Of a stretch of DNA of 64,000 nt, positions 57,542 to 64,000 are shown one piece after another; within the stretch, counting starts at the first letter, position 1; the number at the start of each line of letters is the position of its first letter. The DNA is taken from positions 1 through 64,000 of the forward strand of contig NZ_LYXE01000157.1 of assembly GCF_002532075.1 (NCBI RefSeq), in the 5' to 3' direction. The stretch is from Candidatus Chloroploca asiatica (GTDB lineage Bacteria > Chloroflexota > Chloroflexia > Chloroflexales > Chloroflexaceae). The notes beneath the pieces are model-generated. The model had not been told where the DNA came from, did not search any database, and worked only from the letters and a program-made list of their open reading frames with translations. A program made the translations under genes and the position numbers.

Positions 57542-59692
57542 CTAACGCGACCGTTGCGAGCGTCGCAGCAGGGATAACTGATGGGACGTCAAGGCCGAAA
57601 CCCCCTCGTGGGAGGTGCCATTGGGGGCATCGTTCTCAGGGCAACTGATCTGCACCTGATTGCGCCCACCGCTCTTCGCACGATAGAGCGCACGATCAGC
57701 GCGCTCGAGCAACGCGTCAATGCTCTCGGGGTGATCAGGTTTGAGAACCGCAACGCCGATGCTGGCCGTAATATGCATGACTTGCTCGCCACTTTTAATT
57801 GGTTGTGTAGCGATCGCTTCACGCACGGCTTCCAGCAGGGCATAGATATTGGTCACATCTTCGTCCTCAACCAGCACCGCAAACTCCTCACCCCCAATCC
57901 GCCCCAGCAGGGCTTCGGGAGGCAACTGATCACGGCATTGCACCGCAATATGGCGCAGGGTCTCGTCGCCCATACGATGCCCATACGTATCGTTGACCCG
58001 TTTGAAGTGATCGAGATCGATCAACGCAATCACGAGCGAACGCCCCTCGGCGAGTGCATTGGCGAGGGTCTTCTCGGCCAGTTCGAAGAAGCGCCCGCGA
58101 TTATTAATCTCAGTCAATGGATCGAGCAGCAACTGGGTATAGAGCCGCGTATTGAGCAGACTGACGGTCGCTTGTTGGGCAAAAAGCATCAACAGACGCT
58201 CGTCGTCGCCGTCAAAATCGCGTTCACGCAAATTGCTACTCACCCCAAGCACCCCAACAAGTTGTTCACCTTGTAACAACGGAACCGCGAGGCTCATCTT
58301 CATCTCACTGGTCAACATCCCGGGAAGCGCCTCGGCCCAATCCTGATTCGCCCGCAGGATCAGGCTCCGCCGGGTACAGGCCACATAGCCCAGGGGCGTC
58401 TCGTTGAACGCGAGATGGCAGCCATAGCGTTGCGGATCGGGAGGATACGAAGCAGCGACCATCAGATTATCGGCGGCCTCATCGTAGATCAGCAGGTCGG
58501 CCAGTTCCACCTTAAGCAACGTCGCCACACGATTCACAATCGCCTGGAGCAAACGATCCGTCGTATGCTCGGTGGCAATTTCGGCAAAGGTAGCACTGAG
58601 GGCTTCGAGGGTACGTACGCGTTCGTGGGCAAGGGCCGTACTGATCCGCATGGCCTGTTCACTCTGATGGCGAGCAGTAATATTGTGCAAGACGACAATC
58701 TGGCCTACGTTGCGACGCCGACGATCAGTGAGAGGGGTACGAACTGCTTCATAGATCTCACCGGGCCGGGTGGCCAGATGGATCTCGGCGTGTTCCTCAC
58801 TCTGCGCATAACAAAAATCAGCGAGGGTCGGCCACTGGTTCAGGGCCGTATTGGTAAACCAGCCGATACGCTGGTAGAGCACCGGATCGAGCACCATCGT
58901 CGCGGCTTGATTGAAATCGGTGAGGCGACCTTCGTGGTCAATCACGAGCGCAGGATCACGCAGATGTTCAAAAAGCGTATTGCGGGCAATTGGGTTCAGC
59001 CTCAACAGACTCAAACGAGCAATGCCAAGCGCCATCAAGATCCCAGTGGCGGTAAAAGCAACCGGTGAGAGATCGAGATGTGCAAATGGTCGAAACCCGA
59101 GCAAATAGAGGAAATTGAGCCCCAGGGGAATAACCGCTGCCAGGATCAAGACCGTCGTCTGGCCACGATAAGGCCGGGGCGTCTGATGCCAGAAGCGTAC
59201 CAGAATAAGCGTCCCCAGCACCATCGCAAGATAACTATAGACCACATTGAACCAGTACCAGGGGCCACGTTCAAGCGCAAGCAACGCAAAAGGGCCGCTG
59301 GTATCAAGTTCGATCGACGAATAGTAAAAATAGTGGAGCTCATTGGTAAGATTGAGGATAATCGTCAGGGCAGGCACAAGGAAGAGCAACGCCACGCGCC
59401 AATCATCAAGCCAATCGCCTCCCCCGGTATAACGGATGGTAAAGAGCAACCAGAAGACCGGTGCCGTCGCGATACCAAAATACTCTACGCTAAGCCAGAA
59501 GCGCATCGTTCTGAAATCGCTACTCGCCAACTCAAGGCCATAAGCCAGCGACCAGATCGTAATGGACACCATCATCAAGGTAAAGAGGATGCCACTCGGA
59601 ATAGATGCGCGCCGCTGCCAGATATAGACAGCCAGCGACCCCGAGATGATGGCCGAGATAATCAGGATGAGTGCGTAGGGATTGAAAGGCAT
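57542..59692 (-). CDS. Membrane diguanylate cyclase (7TM-PAS-GAF-GGDEF)
   Basis: A 716-residue c-di-GMP synthase. Seven hydrophobic helices (about 1-220, starting YALILIISAIISGSLAVYIW) resemble the 7TM histidine-kinase N-terminal sensor. A PAS-like region follows (about 235-340, RDPALVIDHEGRLTDFNQAA), then a GAF domain (about 365-520, FAEIATEHTTDRLLQAIVNR). The cyclase domain begins DPLTEINNRGRFFELAEK, and its active-site loop is GGEEF at 600-604, so it should be catalytically active. No I-site RxxD is evident before GGEEF (PPEALLGRIGG). Signals perceived are unknown. Confidence 0.93.
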   Translation of the reverse strand: MPFNPYALILIISAIISGSLAVYIWQRRASIPSGILFTLMMVSITIWSLAYGLELASSDFRTMRFWLSVEYFGIATAPVFWLLFTIRYTGGGDWLDDWRVALLFLVPALTIILNLTNELHYFYYSSIELDTSGPFALLALERGPWYWFNVVYSYLAMVLGTLILVRFWHQTPRPYRGQTTVLILAAVIPLGLNFLYLLGFRPFAHLDLSPVAFTATGILMALGIARLSLLRLNPIARNTLFEHLRDPALVIDHEGRLTDFNQAATMVLDPVLYQRIGWFTNTALNQWPTLADFCYAQSEEHAEIHLATRPGEIYEAVRTPLTDRRRRNVGQIVVLHNITARHQSEQAMRISTALAHERVRTLEALSATFAEIATEHTTDRLLQAIVNRVATLLKVELADLLIYDEAADNLMVAASYPPDPQRYGCHLAFNETPLGYVACTRRSLILRANQDWAEALPGMLTSEMKMSLAVPLLQGEQLVGVLGVSSNLRERDFDGDDERLLMLFAQQATVSLLNTRLYTQLLLDPLTEINNRGRFFELAEKTLANALAEGRSLVIALIDLDHFKRVNDTYGHRMGDETLRHIAVQCRDQLPPEALLGRIGGEEFAVLVEDEDVTNIYALLEAVREAIATQPIKSGEQVMHITASIGVAVLKPDHPESIDALLERADRALYRAKSGGRNQVQISCPENDAPNGTSHEGVSALTSHQLSLLRRSQRSR

Positions 59693-59822
59693 GCAAGCTC
59701 TCTATCACGGGATGGCTATCTAGCTGGGCTCATGGGAGACCACCAGCAGTTCTCATTATACTGGATCTCTATTACCAAATCATTGCCAGGGGAAACTCTT
59801 CAGACGTGGGGTAAAGCACCAC

Positions 59823-59886
59823 CCTGGGAGCACGGGCGAGACGCCCGCATCCAGACCAGAGCGGGCGAGCCGCACGCGCTCCCAGG
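59823..59886. repeat. Imperfect palindromic repeat (CCTGGGAG...CTCCCAGG)
   Basis: Outer arms CCTGGGAG and CTCCCAGG, with inner GGGCGAG motifs in direct orientation. It resembles intergenic repeats common in Chloroflexi genomes. Confidence 0.5.
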
Positions 59887-60148
59887 AGAAGTGTGAACAG
59901 GTACGCTGGGGGCTTCATGAAGGGGGCTGTGAACCACATGTAGAACTACGACAAAATTATTTAATTGTTTGCATATGATTAAAATAGCATAAAACAATCT
60001 CTACGCAACAGAAAAGTTTGGTTACACCACCAACACACGGTGTGTGCTATGCTATGCTTGAGAAACCTTGCTCCCCTATACACCACCAGAATGATGCTCC
60101 ACAACGCGTTTTTACGAAATCTTCACCCCTGAACCCTCAAGTAAAAGG
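59887..60148. other. Intergenic leader of the subtilase gene
   Basis: About 260 bases with no gene. It is AT-rich between 59940 and 60010 (TTAATTGTTTGCATATGATTAAAATAGCA), which may hold a promoter. A second candidate -10 (TGCTATGCT near 60050) follows. AAAGGA precedes the start at 60149. Confidence 0.4.
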
Positions 60149-63100
60149 ATGGCTGACATGACAAAGCATCGATCCGCATCTATTTTGCTCTTAATCATTC
60201 TGTTCATGCTATTGGTGTCTGCTGGACCTAGGTTACGTGCTCAGACCCAGACTGCGGATCAGGAATTGGTTGATCCACCAATCAGTGCCGAGGTTGAAAC
60301 AGTTGCTGAGCTTGCAGTGAGCGCGACGGGCCTGTATATTGTTCGTTTTGCCGAGCCTGCCCTTGCGAGTTACACAGGGGGCTTGCTCAATCTACCGGCG
60401 ACCAGCCCCGAGGCAACCGGGGCGCGCAGGCTCGATGTGAACACAGCTGCGTCACAGGCGTATCTCCAGTACCTTACCACAAAGCAGACACAGTTTGCGG
60501 TTGCGCTTGACCAGATGCTGCAACGGCCCGTCGAAGTTGCTTTCAATTATGTCGGGGTGCTCAATGCCATCGCCGTGCGCGTGAGCCACGACGAGGCCCA
60601 ACGTATCGCAGCACGGCCCGATGTGGTTGCGGTCTATGCCGACACAATCCGTGAACTTGCCACCGATGTTGGTCCGGGCTTGATCGGTGCCCCTGCGATC
60701 TGGAATGGTGAGACCAGTGGGCAAGTCGCCAGTCGTGGTGAAGGGATCGTGATCGGGGTGATTGACTCGGGGATCAATGCACAACATCCGTCGTTTGCAG
60801 CGACAGATGGTGATGGGTATACGCACACCAACCCCTATGGGGCAGGTGTTTACCGCGGCTGGTGTGTGGCTAATCCTAGCTTCTGCAATAGCAAGCTCAT
60901 TGGTGCCTACAACTTCCATCCTAATGGCGGTAGCCCCGAAGATACGGATGGTCATGGCAGCCACACGGCCAGTACTGCTAGCGGCAATGCCCACACTGCT
61001 ACCTTCAACGTTGGGTCAGACACGTACAACCTTCCCATTCAGGGCGTCGCTCCACGTGCAAACATTGTCGCCTACAAAGTGTGTGATCCCGCTTGTCCCA
61101 GTACCAGTAGTATTCAGGCGGTCAATTCGGCTCTGCTCCATGATCAGGTTGACGTGCTCAACTACTCGATCTCGGGGAGCGATGATCCCTGGATTGATCC
61201 GGTTGACCTGGCCTTCCTTGACGCAAGCAATGCCGGTATTTTTGTCTCGGCCTCGGCCGGCAATCAAGGCCCTGGCCCAAGCACGGTTGCCAAAACGGGT
61301 CCGTGGAATGCGGCAGTTGCAGCAAGTACCCACAATCGGGCCATCGTGCAGACCCTGGATGTAACGGCACCGACCGCGCCCCTTGAGTTGCAAACTCTCC
61401 CAGTTGTACCCGGTGAAGGGACGCTGATTGCGAGCAATTTCACGGGTGGCCTTCGTTATGATGCAGCGAATAATCTTGGTTGTGAGGCGTTTGCCGCAGG
61501 GACATTCACAGGCAACCTCGCGCTGATTCAACGGGGTAGCTGCACGTTTGAAACCAAGGCCACAAATGCTGTCAATGCCGGCGCAACGGCGGTGGTGCTC
61601 TTCAACAATGTTGGTGGGCCACCCATTACTGCTGGCGGTTTGACTGGCACGCCGCCGGTGGTGATGCTCGATCTTGCGAGTGGCGAAGCGCTACGTGATT
61701 ATGTCCTTGCCAATCCGACAACCACCCAGGTGCGGATCAATGCCGCAACGTCGCTGATCTACCAGGATGCCTGGCAGCATATTGTGGGTGGTTTCAGTTC
61801 GCGTGGACCCAGTCAGTTTGAGGTGATCAAGCCCGACTATACCGCCCCCGGCGTCAATATCCTTGCCGCTGTCGCTGCTGATGCCGGCGATGCAGTGCAA
61901 TATGGCTTTTTACAGGGCACCTCGATGTCGTCACCCCACGGGGCTGGAGCAGCGGCACTGATGATGGCGCTGCACCCTTCCTGGTCGCCCGCCGAGATCC
62001 GGTCGGCAATGGCAACTACAGCCGTGAATGACCTGCGCAAAGAGGATGGTCTAACGCCCGCTAACGCCTTTGATGTTGGCGCGGGACGGCTAGACCTCGC
62101 CCGGGCCAGTACCGTTGGCCTCGTGTTTGATGAAACTGGCGCGAATTATCTTGCCGCCGATCCTTTAGCCGGTGGTGATCCTAAAACCTTGAACCAGCCC
62201 GGCCTGGTCAATTACAATTGCGCCGACCAATGCACCTGGACGCGCACCGTCAAGAGTGTGCTGACCCAGCCCGTGACCTACACAGCCTCTTTTGCTGGGC
62301 CGGCTGGCATGTCGGCAACAGTTACCCCGGCAACCTTTACGATCAACCCTGGGGCGACCCAGGTGCTCACCATGACAGCCGACGTCTCAGGGCTCCCGCT
62401 GGGTGAATTTGCCTTTGGCCGCATCACCCTGCAGACAAGTGCAACGCATCCAGCGCCGTTGCTCAACCCGAGCAGTACGACCAGCACACGCCCCGTTGCG
62501 GTCACCAATCTTCCTGTTGTCGTTTTGCCGATTGCTGCGACCCCAGGTATAACGGTTACCCCGGGGCTACTGGCTGCGACACAACCGGTGGATGCGATCA
62601 CAACGCATGTGTTGACGATTGGCAACGAGGGTGGGGCCGATCTGAACTGGTCAATTGATGAAGCGCCTCAATCTAACGTTCTCCTGGAACTGTCAGAAGA
62701 CACGGTACGAGAACGTCGTGCGCCCAGCCTGCATCCAAAGCTCGTGAGTGCAGCGACGCTCCAGGGTGAAGCTTCGCCCACGGTGAGCAGCGTTATGCTG
62801 CCAGCGAATGCTCCCGGTCAGGTCAATCTCGTCCTGGATGATGGCACGGCAGAAAATGCCGTTGGTCACAGTCAAGGGGGGCAGTTTCTCTGGTTGAACC
62901 GCTTTACCCCGGTGGAAACTGCTTATCCCTTGACCCTCGAGCAGATCCAGGTGCTCTTCCGTTCAGAGAATGGACCACAAATTGGTGATGCGGTTGATCT
63001 CTATGTCTACGAGGATGCTGACGGTGATCCGAGCAATGGGGCAACCCATGTTGCCTCGCTGACCGGGCAGACGGTACAGTCTCTGGATGCTTTCTCGACC

Positions 63101-64000
63101 TATCCGATCTCTGTTACGCTGAATGGCCCTGGTGATGTGCTGATTGGGGTGGTGAATCGTGGCTCAGTCACAGCAGGTGTTTTCCCGGCAGCGCTTGATC
63201 AGACAAACAGCCAACGGCGTTCGTGGGCCGGTTTCGACGATGCGACACCTGGCGACCCACCGGTGTTGCCGCTGGATACCTTTGATCTCATTGACACCTT
63301 TGGGTTGGCCGGTAACTGGATGATCCGTGCTCAGGGAACGAGTAGCAATGCCTGTCTGGCACCCGCTGATGTCCCTTGGTTATCCATTGAGCCGACGAGT
63401 GGCACAACTGCACCTGGTGCCACGACGGCAGTCACGGCCACGCTTGATGCCACTGGTCTGGCAGTTGGTCAGTACGCGGCCGTTTTGTGTGTCAATAGCA
63501 ACGATCCGATTCAGCCTGTGGTCGCAGTGCCAGTGAACCTCGACGTGGTCAATGTTCCCGAGATTGAGGTTGACGTCGCGGCCATTGCCGCTCTCCAACC
63601 TGTTGAGACGACCACAACGCACGCGCTCACAATCAGCAATACAGGTCTGGCCGATCTGACCTGGTACATCGAAGAAGCTCCAGGCGCAGCATCGGTTGGC
63701 CTGGCACCATCAGCCGTACCTACGGTAACGGTGCTGTACAACAATGGCCCCTTCATTACCAGCTTTGGTGATGGGCCAGGTGGTGCTGATCTGAGCTTGC
63801 TGCAGACGAGCCTGGGGATGACCACCCTTGGGTTTGCCACAGGACTGAATGATTCAGGCCCTCATTTCCGCATCTCTGATCATTTTACCGTGACCGATGC
63901 CAGCGGTTGGAGGGTTGATGAGGTTGTCTTTTATGCGTACCAGAGCGGATCATCGACTACTTCTACCTTCACAGGGGTGAACTTCCAGATCTGGGATGGC
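60149..64000 (+). CDS. Secreted subtilisin-like serine protease with PA and Ig-like domains (3' end missing)
   Basis: A subtilase (S8) with at least 1284 residues, cut by the window edge. The start at 60149 (or ATG 60158) follows AAAGGA and leads into a signal peptide (ASILLLIILFMLLVSAGPRL). An inhibitor_I9-like propeptide region (YIVRFAEPALASY...VAVRVSHDEAQRIAARPDVV) follows. The catalytic triad is Asp206 (VIDSGIN), His269 (DGHGSHTAS) and Ser592 (GTSMSSPHGAG). A PA domain is inserted before Ser (RGSCTFETKATNAVNAGATA). Beyond 640 come Fn3-like and repeated Ig-like modules (THVLTIGNEGGADLNWSIDE and THALTISNTGLADLTWYIEE). It should degrade proteins outside the cell. Confidence 0.93.
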   Translation, partial: MADMTKHRSASILLLIILFMLLVSAGPRLRAQTQTADQELVDPPISAEVETVAELAVSATGLYIVRFAEPALASYTGGLLNLPATSPEATGARRLDVNTAASQAYLQYLTTKQTQFAVALDQMLQRPVEVAFNYVGVLNAIAVRVSHDEAQRIAARPDVVAVYADTIRELATDVGPGLIGAPAIWNGETSGQVASRGEGIVIGVIDSGINAQHPSFAATDGDGYTHTNPYGAGVYRGWCVANPSFCNSKLIGAYNFHPNGGSPEDTDGHGSHTASTASGNAHTATFNVGSDTYNLPIQGVAPRANIVAYKVCDPACPSTSSIQAVNSALLHDQVDVLNYSISGSDDPWIDPVDLAFLDASNAGIFVSASAGNQGPGPSTVAKTGPWNAAVAASTHNRAIVQTLDVTAPTAPLELQTLPVVPGEGTLIASNFTGGLRYDAANNLGCEAFAAGTFTGNLALIQRGSCTFETKATNAVNAGATAVVLFNNVGGPPITAGGLTGTPPVVMLDLASGEALRDYVLANPTTTQVRINAATSLIYQDAWQHIVGGFSSRGPSQFEVIKPDYTAPGVNILAAVAADAGDAVQYGFLQGTSMSSPHGAGAAALMMALHPSWSPAEIRSAMATTAVNDLRKEDGLTPANAFDVGAGRLDLARASTVGLVFDETGANYLAADPLAGGDPKTLNQPGLVNYNCADQCTWTRTVKSVLTQPVTYTASFAGPAGMSATVTPATFTINPGATQVLTMTADVSGLPLGEFAFGRITLQTSATHPAPLLNPSSTTSTRPVAVTNLPVVVLPIAATPGITVTPGLLAATQPVDAITTHVLTIGNEGGADLNWSIDEAPQSNVLLELSEDTVRERRAPSLHPKLVSAATLQGEASPTVSSVMLPANAPGQVNLVLDDGTAENAVGHSQGGQFLWLNRFTPVETAYPLTLEQIQVLFRSENGPQIGDAVDLYVYEDADGDPSNGATHVASLTGQTVQSLDAFSTYPISVTLNGPGDVLIGVVNRGSVTAGVFPAALDQTNSQRRSWAGFDDATPGDPPVLPLDTFDLIDTFGLAGNWMIRAQGTSSNACLAPADVPWLSIEPTSGTTAPGATTAVTATLDATGLAVGQYAAVLCVNSNDPIQPVVAVPVNLDVVNVPEIEVDVAAIAALQPVETTTTHALTISNTGLADLTWYIEEAPGAASVGLAPSAVPTVTVLYNNGPFITSFGDGPGGADLSLLQTSLGMTTLGFATGLNDSGPHFRISDHFTVTDASGWRVDEVVFYAYQSGSSTTSTFTGVNFQIWDG

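Overview
The window looks like chromosomal DNA from a member of the Chloroflexota, most likely a filamentous Chloroflexales relative. This is inferred from gene content, not from a marker-gene search. Supporting signs are moderately high GC, an FMN-riboswitch-controlled RibX/RibY riboflavin importer, a secreted protein ending in YLPLISR (a C-terminus I associate with Chloroflexi exported proteins), F420/LLM-type oxidoreductases, paired M3 oligoendopeptidases, a giant SARP/NB-ARC/TPR regulator, and many intergenic hairpin repeats. No tRNA, rRNA or CRISPR array was seen. The one structural RNA gene recognised is RNase P RNA (rnpB, about 23412-23871).

Layout. 1-5.3 kb is accessory: remnants of an IS701-like transposase and a NACHT NTPase, a WxL-domain surface protein next to its DUF916-type membrane-anchored partner, and an ISL3-family insertion sequence with 25-bp perfect terminal repeats. 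5.3-12.5 kb holds a 1134-aa SARP/NB-ARC/TPR regulator divergent from an 1175-aa secreted FG-GAP/discoidin protein. 12.5-16.1 kb is an acyl-CoA set (two MaoC/hotdog dehydratases, an acyl-CoA synthetase) plus an EamA transporter. 16.2-20.0 kb has two tandem oligoendopeptidase F genes. 20.1-23.2 kb has ribosomal protein L25, a glycosyltransferase, an unknown conserved protein and a BCP peroxiredoxin. 23.4-27.4 kb has rnpB, clpB and phoU. 27.4-27.8 kb is a dense block of hairpin repeats. 27.86-30.2 kb is the FMN riboswitch with terminator, then ribX and ribY.

30.3-32.6 kb has ybaB, recR, a roadblock-type protein and an LLM oxidoreductase. 32.9-40.4 kb is a minus-strand catabolic/transport block: an M20 carbamoyl-amino-acid hydrolase, a dihydropyrimidinase/hydantoinase, an LLM oxidoreductase, an NMT1/THI5-type binding lipoprotein, and an ABC transporter with two permeases and one ATPase. 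Together they suggest import and breakdown of a pyrimidine- or hydantoin-like compound. 40.7-43.6 kb has a PPi-type phosphofructokinase and a sugar-type binding lipoprotein. 43.8-48.4 kb has a zinc-ribbon membrane protein, a 67-bp tandem repeat, tlyA, a ribbon-helix-helix-like protein, glyS and a Xer recombinase. 48.5-52.4 kb has a lipid kinase, a beta-propeller lipoprotein, 5-formyl-THF cyclo-ligase, a MarR regulator and a small coiled-coil protein with a J-domain-like HPD segment.

52.5-57.4 kb is a division block: minC-minD-minE, overlapping a gene for an Era GTPase with an unusual N-terminal DUF2283-like extension, then a zinc-ribbon Ser/Thr kinase. 57.5-59.7 kb is a diguanylate cyclase. 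The window ends inside a large secreted subtilase. Two observations stand out: the Era fusion coupled to minE, and a family of GCGCCTTTGCGTCAAA-type intergenic repeats that abut gene 3' ends and in at least two cases supply the stop codon.
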